Shown piece by piece: positions 48,875 to 58,012 of a DNA stretch of 64,000 bases. Positions within the stretch are counted from its first letter, which is position 1, and every line of letters starts with the position of its first letter. Made by a program: the position numbers and the translations under genes. The stretch lies in NCBI RefSeq assembly GCF_003594915.1, contig NZ_QZCS01000002.1:124001-188000 (forward strand), given 5' to 3'. The notes under the pieces were generated by a model. That model worked only from the letters and a program-made list of their open reading frames with translations. It was not told the DNA's origin and searched no databases. This stretch comes from Enterobacter chuandaensis (GTDB taxonomy: Bacteria; Pseudomonadota; Gammaproteobacteria; Enterobacterales; Enterobacteriaceae).

Positions 48875-49774
48875 ATGGCAAATCTCTACGATCTAAAAAA
48901 ATTCGACCTCAACCTGCTCGTCATTTTTGAATGCATTTATCAGCATCTGAGTATCAGTAAAGCGGCCGAGACGCTCTATATTACGCCCTCTGCGGTGAGC
49001 CAGTCACTGCAGCGTCTGCGCGGACAGCTCAACGATCCGTTGTTTATTCGTTCAGGGAAAGGGATTACGCCCACCACCGTCGGCGTCAATCTGCATCATC
49101 ATCTGGAGCAAAACCTGAATCAGCTTGAGCAGACCATCAACATCATGCACAGCAGCGGATTAAAGAAGAACTTTGTCATTTATTCCCCGCAGTTTATGAG
49201 CACGAAAACAATGCTTGAACCGATGAAATTACTCATCAGCAAGTACAACTACTCCGTTGAGTTACATGATGTTTTTCTTGCACCTGATTCAGCGGAGGAT
49301 CTCTTAGCCTACCGAAAAGCTGACCTGATATTTTCTTTTGCCTCCTCTAACAGTCGTTCAGTTGCCTGCAGTCTGTACTACCAACTTCCTTTTGTTCTTG
49401 TCTGTCGGGAAGGGCATCCGCGCATCGGCGCAAACCCGACGCGTGAAGAGATCCTTAATGAAAACTTTACCGCCTACCTGAGCGATGAGAACAGCGTCAG
49501 AGATTACCAGGAGAAGGCCGAAAGCATTTTAACCGAAAGAAATATTGTCTATCGCAGCGACTCTTTTATTTCGCTTTTGTCGATGATCAGTTCCTCCGAT
49601 CTGATCGGATTAGCGCCCACACCGGCCTTTGAACAATATGGCCCAGCTCTTAATCTGCGCAAAATAGAAACAGATATTCAGTTCCCCAGCATTGATATTT
49701 ACATGATGTATAATCGTTCCGCATTGAATAGCTCCGCCTTCGCGAGTTTCATCGAGGAAATAACCTTACCGTAA
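48875..49774 (+). CDS. ybdO: LysR-type regulator YbdO (CitR)
   Basis: 299 aa from the ATG at 48875, after AGGACGAAAC, beginning MANLYDLKKFDLNLLV as in E. coli YbdO. The helix-turn-helix is at about residues 18-42 (HLSISKAAETLYITPSAVSQS). The effector domain diverges strongly from the E. coli protein beyond residue 115, although the N terminus is nearly identical, so it may sense a different signal. E. coli YbdO has been linked to citrate genes, which are absent from the dcuC-rna interval here. Confidence 0.9.
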   Translation: MANLYDLKKFDLNLLVIFECIYQHLSISKAAETLYITPSAVSQSLQRLRGQLNDPLFIRSGKGITPTTVGVNLHHHLEQNLNQLEQTINIMHSSGLKKNFVIYSPQFMSTKTMLEPMKLLISKYNYSVELHDVFLAPDSAEDLLAYRKADLIFSFASSNSRSVACSLYYQLPFVLVCREGHPRIGANPTREEILNENFTAYLSDENSVRDYQEKAESILTERNIVYRSDSFISLLSMISSSDLIGLAPTPAFEQYGPALNLRKIETDIQFPSIDIYMMYNRSALNSSAFASFIEEITLP

Positions 49775-49946
49775 GATTCGAACGTGGTTCTCGCCAAAAA
49801 TGCAGAGCCACGTAATTTCTGAAACATACACCATCGTTATAGAAACAACCGGAATAAACTTTATACATTTATTTATTGACTGATATAATCCTCACACTAC
49901 TATTGACACCAACGTCTGGTATTTATTACTCAGGATGAGAATAAGC

Positions 49947-51170
49947 ATGTCAATTTATAAGTACCCTCTTAATCAGGATGTTCTTACTGCGGCTCGGGAA
50001 CGAATAAAATGGACTCTCGAGAATTTACCCAGGACCTGCGTCTCCTTTTCAGGCGGTAAAGATTCCACCGTCATGCTGCATCTTGTTGCCCTTCAGGCGC
50101 GGCAGATGAAAACCAAAATAGATGTGCTGTTTATCGACTGGGAAGCACAATTCACCTATACGATTTCCCACGTCGAACACATGCGTGAATTGTACAGCGA
50201 TGTTATCAGTCATTTCTGGTGGGTCGCCCTTCCCCTCACAACGCAAAATTCACTGTCGCAATTTCAGCCGGAATGGCAATGCTGGGAGCCCGACGCCAGG
50301 TGGGTTCGCCAGCCACCTGAAGACGCGATAACCGATCCCTCCTTTTTTCCCTTCTACCAGCCAGGCATGACCTTTGAAGTTTTTGTTCGCAGTTTCTCCG
50401 ACTGGTATTCAGGCCATCGCCCGGCGGCTATGCTGATTGGTATCCGCGCCGATGAATCCTACAACCGCTTTCTGGCTATCGCGTCGGCACGAAAGCAGCG
50501 GTTTGCGGATGATAAGCCCTGGACCACCGTCGCACCCGGGGGACATGCCTGGTATATCTACCCTGTCTACGACTGGAAAACCGCCGATATCTGGACCTGG
50601 TTCGCCAAATCGGGATGTTGCTATAACCGCCTTTATGACCTGATGTTTCAGGCTGGCGTACCGCCCCGCTATATGCGCATCTGCGAACCCTTCGGACCGG
50701 AGCAACGTCAGGGGTTATGGCTCTACCACGTTGTAGAGCCTGAGCGATGGGCGAATATGTGCGAACGCGTAAACGGTGTGCGCAGCGGTGGGATCTATGC
50801 CGGTCACGATAATCATTTTTATGGTCACCGTAAAATACTCAAACCCGAGCACCTTTGCTGGCGCGAATACGCCATGCTGCTGCTCGACAGCATGCCGCAA
50901 AATACGGCTGAACATTACCGCAATAAAATCGCCGTTTATCTGCACTGGTATCAGAAGAGAGGCATGGAGGATATTCCCGATACTCAGGAAGGCGATATCG
51001 GTGCCAAAGACGTTCCTTCATGGCGCCGTATTTGTAAGGTTTTACTGAATAACGACTACTGGTGCAGAGCACTGTCATTCAGCCCAAACAAACCTAAACA
51101 TTATCAGCGCTACAGCGACAGAGTGAAGGCTAAGCGCAAGGAGTGGGGCATTTTATGCGACAAAGAATAA
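49947..51170 (+). CDS. ybdN: PAPS-reductase-like PP-loop protein YbdN (IbrA family)
   Basis: 407 aa from the ATG at 49947 (MSIYKYPLNQDV); a start four codons upstream is possible. The PP-loop nucleotide-binding motif SFSGGKDSTVMLH is at about residues 34-46. The rest (FIDWEAQFTYT, GIRADESYNRF, RICEPFGPEQRQG) matches the phosphoadenosine-phosphosulfate-reductase-like DUF3440 family. Its partner ybdM overlaps its 3' end by 16 bases. Homologues IbrA and IbrB are known as activators of immunoglobulin-binding proteins in pathogenic E. coli. The biochemical activity is unknown. Confidence 0.9.
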   Translation: MSIYKYPLNQDVLTAARERIKWTLENLPRTCVSFSGGKDSTVMLHLVALQARQMKTKIDVLFIDWEAQFTYTISHVEHMRELYSDVISHFWWVALPLTTQNSLSQFQPEWQCWEPDARWVRQPPEDAITDPSFFPFYQPGMTFEVFVRSFSDWYSGHRPAAMLIGIRADESYNRFLAIASARKQRFADDKPWTTVAPGGHAWYIYPVYDWKTADIWTWFAKSGCCYNRLYDLMFQAGVPPRYMRICEPFGPEQRQGLWLYHVVEPERWANMCERVNGVRSGGIYAGHDNHFYGHRKILKPEHLCWREYAMLLLDSMPQNTAEHYRNKIAVYLHWYQKRGMEDIPDTQEGDIGAKDVPSWRRICKVLLNNDYWCRALSFSPNKPKHYQRYSDRVKAKRKEWGILCDKE

Positions 51171-51781
51171 TCAAAGACATCGAAACGTACCTTGAGTCAC
51201 TTCCCGAAGAGGACAGAATTAGCGCCATTAACGCCTTTCGCCAGGCACTACATAAAAATAGCCCGTTTGCCGATCAGCCCATCGACTGCGTACTGTGGAT
51301 CAAACAGGACGCGATCACCGCCAACGATTACAACCCCAACAATGTGGCCCCGCCGGAAAAACGGTTGCTCTGCAAGTCACTGGAACTTGATGGATTCACC
51401 CAACCTATTGTTGTGACAGAAAGCGAACCGCAGCATTATGAAATTGTGGATGGTTTTCACCGCCATGAAATTGGCACCAGTCGGGCGGCGCTGAAGCGAA
51501 CGCTCAGAGGTTACCTGCCCGTCACCTGCCTGCGTCAGGACCGGCAGGATAAACATGACCGCATGGCCGCCACCATCCGACACAACCGGGCACGCGGGAG
51601 GCATCAAATCAATGCCATGTCAGATATCATTCGTGAACTTGCCCAGCTTGGCTGGAGCGATGAGAGAATCAGTAAAGAGCTTGGTATGGACAGCGATGAG
51701 GTGCTGCGCCTCAAGCAAATCAACGGCCTGCTGGAATTGTTCGCAGACCGTCGCTACTCGGAAGCCTGGACAGTGAAATAA
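51155..51781 (+). CDS. ybdM: ParB/sulfiredoxin-like protein YbdM (IbrB family)
   Basis: 208 aa from the ATG at 51155; AAGGAG stands 11 bases upstream. The GTG at 51143 is a weaker option. The ParB/Srx core includes NNVAPPEKRLL, HYEIVDGFHRHEI and TIRHNRARGRHQINAM. A helix-turn-helix-like stretch follows (WSDERISKELGMDSDEVLRLK). It works with YbdN as a two-gene unit with overlapping frames. ParB/Srx enzymes next to PP-loop proteins suggest nucleotide chemistry on DNA, RNA or protein, but this is inference. Confidence 0.9.
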   Translation: MRQRIIKDIETYLESLPEEDRISAINAFRQALHKNSPFADQPIDCVLWIKQDAITANDYNPNNVAPPEKRLLCKSLELDGFTQPIVVTESEPQHYEIVDGFHRHEIGTSRAALKRTLRGYLPVTCLRQDRQDKHDRMAATIRHNRARGRHQINAMSDIIRELAQLGWSDERISKELGMDSDEVLRLKQINGLLELFADRRYSEAWTVK

Positions 51782-52942
51782 TCAGAGCGCGTTCAGACGC
51801 TCGGCCGCCGCCAGGAGCGTCTGCTCCTGCTTCGCAAAGCAAAGACGAATCAGCTTATGCGGGAAGGGATCGGCGCAGAATACCGACAGCGGAATAGCGG
51901 CCACGCCCGCCTCTTTCGTCAGCCACTGGCAGAAACGCACGTCGTCCAGATCGGAAATCGCGCTGTAGTCAGCGAGCAGGAAATAGGTTCCTTCAGAGGG
52001 CAAAATTTCCAGGCGGCTTTTACTCAGCGCATTCACAAACAGATCCCGACGCGCGCGATAAAATTCCGGCAGGTCGCGATAGTGCTGCGGCTCGGCGCGC
52101 AGCATGTCCGCCAGCGCCAGCTGGGCAGGCGTGTTCACGGCAAAGGTCAGGTACTGATGAACCTTGCGCAGCTCCGCGCTGATGGCAGCGGGCGCCACGC
52201 AGTACCCTACTTTCCAGCCGGTCATATGATAAGTCTTACCGAATGACGACACGGCAACCGCGCGCTCGCGCAGATGCGGATGGGCCAGCACGCTGGCGTG
52301 CCCTTCTTTTGCGAAACAGATGTGCTCATAGACTTCGTCGCTCAGTACGTAAATTTCACGTTCGGCAATCCCCTGCCACAGCGCGGCGAAATCGGCTTTT
52401 TGCCACACCGTTGCCGACGGGTTGTGCGGCGTATTCAGGATCACCAGGCGGGTTTTATCGCTCAGCAGCGCCGCGAACGCCTGCCAGTCCGGGCGGAAAT
52501 AGGGAGGCTGGAGCGCCACGCGCTTCACCACGCCGCCGGACAGCTCAATCGCAGGCGCGTAGCTGTCGTAGCTTGGGTCAAAGCAGATCACCTCATCACC
52601 GGTACGCACCAGCGCGGTAATGGCCGCATACAGCGCTTCGGTCGCCCCTGCCGTCACCGTGATGTCGCTGTTCGCATCGGGCTTATAGCCGTACAGCTCC
52701 GCCGTTTTATCCGCTATCGCTTCCCGCAGGGCCTGCACGCCCGTCATCGGCGCGTACTGGTTTGCCCCCTGCGCCACGTGGTACGCCAGGCGCTCCTGCA
52801 AATAGCCCGGTCCGTCAAAATCCGGAAAACCCTGCGAGAGGTTAATGGCGTTGTGCTGCTGCGCCAGGGCGCTCATCTGCGTAAAGATGGTGGTACCGAG
52901 ACTGGGGAGTTTACTCTGCGGAATCAATGCGTTATTGCTCAT
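51782..52942 (-). CDS. ybdL: Methionine-preferring aminotransferase YbdL (MtnE role)
   Basis: PLP-dependent class I aminotransferase, 386 aa, as in E. coli YbdL, which prefers methionine and aromatic amino acids. The Schiff-base lysine is in SSFGKTYHMTGWKVGY near residue 236; NTPHNPSATVW and the final Arg in LIRLCFA are also visible. It diverges from the mtnB promoter region and shares the met boxes at 53010-53025. With MtnBCD, MtnA and MtnK present, it is the natural enzyme for the last salvage step, amination of ketomethylthiobutyrate to methionine. It abuts ybdM head-on with no gap. Confidence 0.93.
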   Translation of the reverse strand: MSNNALIPQSKLPSLGTTIFTQMSALAQQHNAINLSQGFPDFDGPGYLQERLAYHVAQGANQYAPMTGVQALREAIADKTAELYGYKPDANSDITVTAGATEALYAAITALVRTGDEVICFDPSYDSYAPAIELSGGVVKRVALQPPYFRPDWQAFAALLSDKTRLVILNTPHNPSATVWQKADFAALWQGIAEREIYVLSDEVYEHICFAKEGHASVLAHPHLRERAVAVSSFGKTYHMTGWKVGYCVAPAAISAELRKVHQYLTFAVNTPAQLALADMLRAEPQHYRDLPEFYRARRDLFVNALSKSRLEILPSEGTYFLLADYSAISDLDDVRFCQWLTKEAGVAAIPLSVFCADPFPHKLIRLCFAKQEQTLLAAAERLNAL

Positions 52943-53009
52943 TGTCGTGTGCCTGCTTGTAATACTTATGTTGCTGCCACTATAACACGATGTTAGTCTT
53001 TGGCAATCA

Positions 53010-53025
53010 AGACGCTTAGACGTCT
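53010..53025. promoter_or_regulatory. MetJ operator between ybdL and mtnB (two met boxes)
   Basis: AGACGCTT and AGACGTCT are adjacent 8-mers; the second is the exact met-box consensus and the first matches six of eight. MetJ dimers bind tandem boxes cooperatively when S-adenosylmethionine is high. Position suits control of both ybdL and mtnBCD. Confidence 0.85.
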
Positions 53026-53151
53026 ATACCCTAAATAATTCGAGTTGCAGGAAGGCGGCAAGGGAACGAATCCCCGGGAGCGTACATAAGTACGTGACTG
53101 GGGTGAGTGAGTGCAGCCAACGCACCTGCAACTTGAAGTATGACGGGTATA
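53025..53151. repeat. ERIC element, full length 127 bp
   Basis: It is bounded by TATACCC and GGGTATA. It contains the two ERIC cores, GAATCCCCGGGAGCGTACAT and AAGTACGTGACTGGGGTGAG, in the usual inverted arrangement. Exactly 127 bases, the standard ERIC length. Its left end shares a base with the second met box and its right end is 38 bases before the mtnB ATG, so it lies in the mtnBCD leader. Confidence 0.95.
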
Positions 53152-53189
53152 AACCATATGAATATTCCTGGCCGAGAGGGTAAAAGGAA

Positions 53190-53804
53190 ATGACAGACAA
53201 CCTGCAACTCACGCAACTGGTCGACGCCTGCCGCTGGATAGGAGCCAAAGGCTGGGCTCCGGCCACCGGCGGCAACATGTCGGTGCGTCAGGACGACCAC
53301 CTGTGCTGGCTCAGCGAATCCGGCAAAGACAAAGGCAGCCTGACGACGGAAGATTTTCTGCAGGTTGAGATTGCCACCAACCGCGCGCCGTCCGGTCGTA
53401 AACCGTCGGCGGAAACCGGGCTGCACACGCTGATTTATCGACTGTTCCCGGAAGCCAACGCCGTTCTGCACGTTCACACGGTTAACGCCACGGTGCTGTC
53501 GCGTCTGGTCAAAGACGCCGAGCTCAACATCAGCGGCTTCGAGATGCAAAAATCCCTCACCGGGCAGACCTCGCATCGGGATACGGTCGCTATCCCGGTC
53601 TTTGATAACGACCAGGATATCGACGCCCTCGCCTCACGAATCGCCCATTACGCGCAGGATCGCCCGCTTAATTATGGTTTTCTTCTGCGCGGCCATGGCT
53701 TAACCTGCTGGGGACGCGACGTGGCCGAAGCCCGCCGTCATCTGGAAGGACTGGAATTCCTGTTTGAATGTGAAATGCGTTTACGCCAACTGGAGAGAGT
53801 ATGA
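53190..53804 (+). CDS. mtnB: Methylthioribulose-1-phosphate dehydratase MtnB
   Basis: Class II aldolase-fold zinc enzyme that dehydrates methylthioribulose-1-phosphate in methionine salvage. 204 aa, starting [16 protein letters not shown]. Landmarks are [13 protein letters not shown] near residue 27, the zinc histidines in [11 protein letters not shown] near 93-96 and RGHGLTCWG near 167. The stop overlaps the mtnC start by four bases (ATGA). It is the first gene of mtnBCD, below the met boxes and the ERIC element. Confidence 0.96.
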   Translation: MTDNLQLTQLVDACRWIGAKGWAPATGGNMSVRQDDHLCWLSESGKDKGSLTTEDFLQVEIATNRAPSGRKPSAETGLHTLIYRLFPEANAVLHVHTVNATVLSRLVKDAELNISGFEMQKSLTGQTSHRDTVAIPVFDNDQDIDALASRIAHYAQDRPLNYGFLLRGHGLTCWGRDVAEARRHLEGLEFLFECEMRLRQLERV

Positions 53805-54490
53805 TTCGCGCGATTGTGACGGATATTGAAGGGACCACCAGCGATATTCGTTTTGTCCATGATGTTTTGTTCCCGTACGCACGCGAGCGGCTGGCGGCCT
53901 TCGTGACCGCGCAGCAGTACGCCGAGCCGGTGAAATCCATTCTGGACAATCTGCGTGATGAAATCGGTAGCCCTCACGCCAGCGTCAGCGAGCTCACTGA
54001 CGCCCTGTTTGCCTTTATGGATGAAGACCGCAAATCCACGGCGCTCAAAGCCCTGCAGGGGATCATCTGGCACGACGGCTACGTCAACGGCGACTTTACC
54101 GGCCACCTTTACCCTGACGTGCTGCCTGCGCTGGAAAAATGGAAAGCGCAAGGGATTGATCTCTATGTTTATTCCTCTGGCTCTGTCGCCGCGCAGAAAC
54201 TGTTATTTGGCTACAGCGACGAAGGTGATATTACTCATCTGTTCAGCGGCTATTTTGATACCCACATCGGCGCCAAGCGCGAAGTGCAGTCTTATCAAAA
54301 TATTGCGGTGCAAACGGGCATCGCGCCGTCGCAGATCCTGTTCCTGTCCGATATTCATCAGGAACTGGACGCGGCTGAACAGGCAGGTTTTCGCACCCTG
54401 CAGCTGATTCGCGGTGAAGATGACGGCGCAAGCCATCACCATCAGGTCCACCAGTTTGACGAGATAAATCCGGAGCAGATCCCTTCATGA
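53801..54490 (+). CDS. mtnC: Enolase-phosphatase MtnC
   Basis: HAD-family enzyme that enolises and dephosphorylates diketo-methylthiopentyl-1-phosphate to acireductone. 229 aa. Motif I is TDIEGTTSD at residues 7-15, motif II VYSSGSV near 125 and motif [12 protein letters not shown] near 182. It overlaps mtnB and mtnD by four bases each, so all three are translated as a coupled unit. Confidence 0.96.
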   Translation: MIRAIVTDIEGTTSDIRFVHDVLFPYARERLAAFVTAQQYAEPVKSILDNLRDEIGSPHASVSELTDALFAFMDEDRKSTALKALQGIIWHDGYVNGDFTGHLYPDVLPALEKWKAQGIDLYVYSSGSVAAQKLLFGYSDEGDITHLFSGYFDTHIGAKREVQSYQNIAVQTGIAPSQILFLSDIHQELDAAEQAGFRTLQLIRGEDDGASHHHQVHQFDEINPEQIPS

Positions 54491-55029
54491 GCGCATTGAC
54501 CATTTATTCCGACAAAGACGCCAGCCAGCACCAGTGGCACAGCACCGACGCCGCCGAGATCGCCCAGCAGCTCAACGCTAAAGGCGTGCGCTTCGAACGC
54601 TGGGCTGCGGATCGCGATTTAGGGCAGGATCCCGCGCCCGAAGCCGTGATCGAAGCGTATCAGCATGCGATCGACAAGCTGGTCGCAGAGAAGGGTTACC
54701 AGAGCTGGGACGTCATTAGCCTGCGCGCCGACAACCCGCAGAAAGAGGCGCTGCGCGCGAAATTTCTGAACGAACACACCCACGGCGAAGACGAAGTGCG
54801 CTTTTTCGTGGAGGGCGCGGGATTGTTCTGCCTGCACGTTGGCGATGAGGTGTATCAGGTGCTGTGTGAGAAAAACGACCTGATCTCCGTGCCCGCAGGC
54901 ACGCCCCACTGGTTTGATATGGGCTCAGAGCCGAACTTTACGGCGATTCGTATTTTCGATAACCCGGAGGGTTGGGTGGCGCAGTTTACGGGTGATGCGA
55001 TTGCGGATGCGTATCCTCGCCTCGCATAA
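54487..55029 (+). CDS. mtnD: Acireductone dioxygenase MtnD
   Basis: Cupin metalloenzyme that converts acireductone to ketomethylthiobutyrate and formate with iron, or to an off-pathway product with nickel. 180 aa. The metal-binding set is in [15 protein letters not shown] (His, His, Glu) near residue 97 and TPHWFDMG near 138, as in the Klebsiella enzyme. The next step needs the transaminase encoded by ybdL. A CCCTCACCC repeat follows within 10 bases. Confidence 0.96.
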   Translation: MSALTIYSDKDASQHQWHSTDAAEIAQQLNAKGVRFERWAADRDLGQDPAPEAVIEAYQHAIDKLVAEKGYQSWDVISLRADNPQKEALRAKFLNEHTHGEDEVRFFVEGAGLFCLHVGDEVYQVLCEKNDLISVPAGTPHWFDMGSEPNFTAIRIFDNPEGWVAQFTGDAIADAYPRLA

Positions 55030-55035
55030 TCTTTT

Positions 55036-55070
55036 CTCCCTCTCCCTGTGGGAGAGGGCCGGGGTGAGGA
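55036..55070. repeat. CCCTCACCC-type intergenic repeat, copy 4
   Basis: The hairpin CCCTCTCCC-TGT-GGGAGAGGG is followed by CCGGGGTGAGG, so this copy is in the opposite orientation to copies 1 and 3. It lies in the convergent gap between mtnD and the SRPBCC gene. Confidence 0.85.
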
Positions 55071-55088
55071 CATCAGGCCGCTCGGGCT

Positions 55089-55559
55089 TCAACGTTTCAA
55101 TCCCTTCACATACCCCACCAGCTGATCCAGCACAACGCCCCACCCTTCGTGGAAGCCCATCTGTTCATGCTGTTCGCGGATTTCCTTCGTCGGGTGGCGC
55201 GCAATTGCCGTGTAGCGGGTTTTGCCCTCCCCGACATCCTCCAGCAGCAGGAGCGCCGTCATAAACGGCTTCTCGGCAGGTTTCCAGCCTTCGGTATACC
55301 CATCGGTAAAGACCAGCTTTTTACTGGGATCGATTTCAAGAAACACGCCGCGGTTATCCATCCGCTGCCCGTCCACCTCAAACACGGTGTTGAACCGCCC
55401 GCCCACGCGCAGGTCAAGGTCGCATTCAGTCACCTTGTGGGGAGCAGGAATGAAGAAGTTTTTGATGTGCTCCGGCGTGGTCCAGCAGAGCCACAGCAGG
55501 TCGCGCGGTGCGTCCACCACGCGCTCCAGTTTTAAGTCTGTTTCAGGATCGAGCGTCAC
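55089..55559 (-). CDS. SRPBCC (AHSA1-like) domain protein
   Basis: 156 aa from a GTG at 55559, eight bases after GAGGA. The AHSA1/START-like ligand-binding fold is recognisable from RVVDAPRDLLWLCWTTPEHIKNF, the VGGRFNTVFE strand and GWGVVLDQLVGYVK at the end. Ligand and role are unknown. It lies 42 bases downstream of mtnA on the same strand and may be read from it, but nothing ties it to methionine salvage chemically. Confidence 0.85.
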   Translation of the reverse strand: MTLDPETDLKLERVVDAPRDLLWLCWTTPEHIKNFFIPAPHKVTECDLDLRVGGRFNTVFEVDGQRMDNRGVFLEIDPSKKLVFTDGYTEGWKPAEKPFMTALLLLEDVGEGKTRYTAIARHPTKEIREQHEQMGFHEGWGVVLDQLVGYVKGLKR

Positions 55560-55571
55560 GATGTTGTCCTC

Positions 55572-55588
55572 TTAAGGGAACCCCTTAA
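55572..55588. promoter_or_regulatory. Dyad between mtnA and the SRPBCC gene
   Basis: TTAAGGG-AAC-CCCTTAA is a perfect 7-bp inverted repeat 13 bases upstream of the SRPBCC start. There is no T run, so it is more likely an operator or an mRNA hairpin masking the ribosome site than a terminator. Confidence 0.4.
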
Positions 55589-55601
55589 AGGATAGTCGGA
55601 C

Positions 55602-56618
55602 TCAGGCAAATTTCCCTTCCGCAACCTCCTGGGGCGTGACCACGCCCGAATCCAGCACCCAGCCGCTGATCAGCGAGGCAGGCGTGACGTCAAACGCCGG
55701 GTTATAGACCTGCGCGTCTTCCGGTGCCCACTGCACCGCGCCAAAACTTCCGGCGACGCCCGTCACCTCGCTGGCGGCGCGCTGCTCGATCGGGATCGCA
55801 TCCCCGTTCGGGCAGTCCGGGTCAAGAGTCGTTTGCGGGGCGGCCACGTAGAACGGAATGCCGTGGAACTTCGCCAGCACCGCCAGGGAGTAGGTGCCGA
55901 TTTTATTCGCCACGTCGCCGTTGGCGGCAATACGGTCTGCCCCCACCCACACGGCGTCCACCTGCCCTTTCGCCATCAGGCTGGCGGCCATAGAGTCGGT
56001 AATCAGCTGATACGGCACGCCCAACTCGCCCAGCTCCCACGCGGTCAGCCTGCCGCCCTGTAAGAGCGGACGGGTTTCATCCACCCAGACGCTGCTGACG
56101 TTACCGTCCTGATGCGCGCGGGCAATCACGCCCAGCGCGGTACCGACGCCCGCCGTTGCCAGCCCGCCGGTGTTGCAGTGGGTCAGCAGTCGGCTGCCGG
56201 GCTTCACCAGCGCGCTGCCCGCTTTCGCAATCGCGTCGCACAGCCGTTTGTCTTCATCAATCAGGCGCAGCGCTTCAGCCACCAGCGCCGGAACGAAATC
56301 TTCCTGCCAAAGCGCAATCTTCATGCGGTCGAGATTGTTCATCAGGTTCACCGCTGTCGGGCGGGAGGCGCGCAGGGTTTCCAGCGCTGCCGCCAGTTCG
56401 TCGCGGCTTTTGCCGTTTTCCGCCAGCAGCGCCAGGAGCAGGCTTGCAGAAAGACCAATCAGCGGCGCGCCGCGCACCCGCAGGGCGTGGATGTGCCCAA
56501 CCAGCGCCTCCACCGTCGAGGCATCCAGCCAGCGTTTCTCCTGCGGAAGCGCCTGCTGGTCGAGAATAAAAAGCTGATTATCCGCCACCCGCAGGCTGGT
56601 CGTCTGTAATGTCTGCAT
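55602..56618 (-). CDS. mtnA: Methylthioribose-1-phosphate isomerase MtnA
   Basis: Converts methylthioribose-1-phosphate to methylthioribulose-1-phosphate. 338 aa, related to eIF2B subunits. Landmarks are [12 protein letters not shown] near residue 50, the catalytic Cys in [12 protein letters not shown] near 160 and the catalytic Asp in [18 protein letters not shown] near 240. It diverges from mtnK across 102 bases that hold three met boxes. Confidence 0.95.
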   Translation of the reverse strand: MQTLQTTSLRVADNQLFILDQQALPQEKRWLDASTVEALVGHIHALRVRGAPLIGLSASLLLALLAENGKSRDELAAALETLRASRPTAVNLMNNLDRMKIALWQEDFVPALVAEALRLIDEDKRLCDAIAKAGSALVKPGSRLLTHCNTGGLATAGVGTALGVIARAHQDGNVSSVWVDETRPLLQGGRLTAWELGELGVPYQLITDSMAASLMAKGQVDAVWVGADRIAANGDVANKIGTYSLAVLAKFHGIPFYVAAPQTTLDPDCPNGDAIPIEQRAASEVTGVAGSFGAVQWAPEDAQVYNPAFDVTPASLISGWVLDSGVVTPQEVAEGKFA

Positions 56619-56670
56619 GTCGTTAATTCCCTGTTGCGTTGTTGTAGCACATTGTGTCAGGATGAAATCC

Positions 56671-56694
56671 AGATGTATAGACGTCTACATGTCT
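56671..56694. promoter_or_regulatory. MetJ operator between mtnA and mtnK (three met boxes)
   Basis: AGATGTAT, AGACGTCT and ACATGTCT lie end to end. The central box is the exact consensus and the outer ones match six of eight each. It sits in the divergent mtnA/mtnK promoter region, 26 bases upstream of the mtnK start. Confidence 0.88.
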
Positions 56695-56720
56695 TAATTA
56701 GCAAAACTGAGGAGCAGGCC

Positions 56721-57920
56721 ATGTCGCAATACCGTACCTTTACCGCTCAGGACGCCGTGGAGTATGCCAGGCAGTTTGGCGGACTTGACGATCCTTCAAC
56801 GCTGGTAGAGGCGCAGGAAATTGGCGACGGCAACCTCAATCTGGTCTTTAAAATTTTCGACCGCGCGGGCGTGAGCCGCATCATCGTTAAGCAGGCGCTG
56901 CCCTACGTACGCTGCGTTGGCGAGTCCTGGCCGCTGACGCTGGACCGCGCCCGTCTTGAAGCACAAACCCTGGTCGAGCATTACCAGCACAGCCCGCAGC
57001 ACACCGTGAAAATCCACCACTACGACCCGGAACTGGCGGTGATGGTGATGGAAGATCTCTCCAGCCATCGCATCTGGCGCGGCGAGCTGATCAACAACAT
57101 TTACTACCCACAGGCGACGCAGCAGCTGGGCGAATACCTCGCGCACGCGCTCTTCCACACCAGCGACTTCTACCTGCACCCGCACGCGAAAAAAGCGCAG
57201 GTGGCGAAATTCATCAACCCGGAGATGTGCGAGATCACCGAAGATCTGTTCTTCAACGATCCGTACCAGATCCACGAGCGCAACAGCTACCCGGCCGAGC
57301 TGGAAAATGACGTAGCGGCTCTGCGCGACGACGCCCAGCTAAAAATTGCCGTGGCCTCCCTGAAGCACCGCTTTTTCTCGCATGCCGAAGCGCTGCTGCA
57401 CGGCGATATCCACAGCGGGTCGATTTTTGTGGCCGACGGCAGCCTGAAGGCCATCGACGCCGAGTTCGGCTATTTCGGGCCGATTGGCTTTGACGTCGGC
57501 ACCGCCATCGGCAACCTGCTGCTGAACTTCTGCGGCCTGCCGGGGCATCTGGGCATTCGCGATGCCGCCGCCGCGCGCGAGCAGCGCCTGACCGATATTC
57601 AGGAGTTGTGGAACACCTTCGCGGAACGCTTCCAGGCGCTGGCAAACGAGAAAGCCCGCGACGCCGCCCTTAGCGCGCCGGGCTATGCCTCCGCGTTCCT
57701 GAAAAAGGTCTGGCATGACGCCATCGGCTTCTGCGGCACCGAGCTTATTCGCCGCAGCGTCGGGCTTTCCCACGTCGCGGATATCGACAGCATCCAGGAC
57801 GAAGCCATGCGCCACGAATGCCTGCGCCACGCAATCGCGCTCGGCAAAGCGCTGATTGTCATTGCCGACCGCATCGACAGCGCGGAAGCGCTGGTAGCAA
57901 GGGTGCGGCAGTACAGTTGA
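56721..57920 (+). CDS. mtnK: Methylthioribose kinase MtnK
   Basis: Phosphorylates 5-methylthioribose at C1, the entry step of the salvage route. 399 aa, the same as the Klebsiella enzyme, from the ATG at 56721 after GAGGAGCAGGCC. Choline-kinase-like fold with [11 protein letters not shown] near residue 230 (catalytic Asp) and [14 protein letters not shown] near 250 (metal Asp). The upstream open frame is leader. In bacteria with MTA/SAH nucleosidase the substrate comes from methylthioadenosine; it can also be imported. Confidence 0.96.
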   Translation: MSQYRTFTAQDAVEYARQFGGLDDPSTLVEAQEIGDGNLNLVFKIFDRAGVSRIIVKQALPYVRCVGESWPLTLDRARLEAQTLVEHYQHSPQHTVKIHHYDPELAVMVMEDLSSHRIWRGELINNIYYPQATQQLGEYLAHALFHTSDFYLHPHAKKAQVAKFINPEMCEITEDLFFNDPYQIHERNSYPAELENDVAALRDDAQLKIAVASLKHRFFSHAEALLHGDIHSGSIFVADGSLKAIDAEFGYFGPIGFDVGTAIGNLLLNFCGLPGHLGIRDAAAAREQRLTDIQELWNTFAERFQALANEKARDAALSAPGYASAFLKKVWHDAIGFCGTELIRRSVGLSHVADIDSIQDEAMRHECLRHAIALGKALIVIADRIDSAEALVARVRQYS

Positions 57921-57929
57921 GTGCCGTTT

Positions 57930-58010
57930 GTTTGCCCGGTGGCGCTGCGCTTACCGGGCCTACGGGTGCAAAATGTAGGCCGGGTAAGGCGCAGCCGCCA
58001 CCCGGCAAAA
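57930..58010. repeat. REP pair (BIME) between mtnK and the LVIVD gene
   Basis: GCCCGGTGGCGCTGCGCTTA at about 57933 and TAGGCCGGGTAAGGCGCAGC at about 57976 are two REP units in inverted orientation with a short spacer. It fills the convergent gap between mtnK and the LVIVD-repeat gene and may end or stabilise both messages. Confidence 0.92.
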
Positions 58011-58012
58011 TC

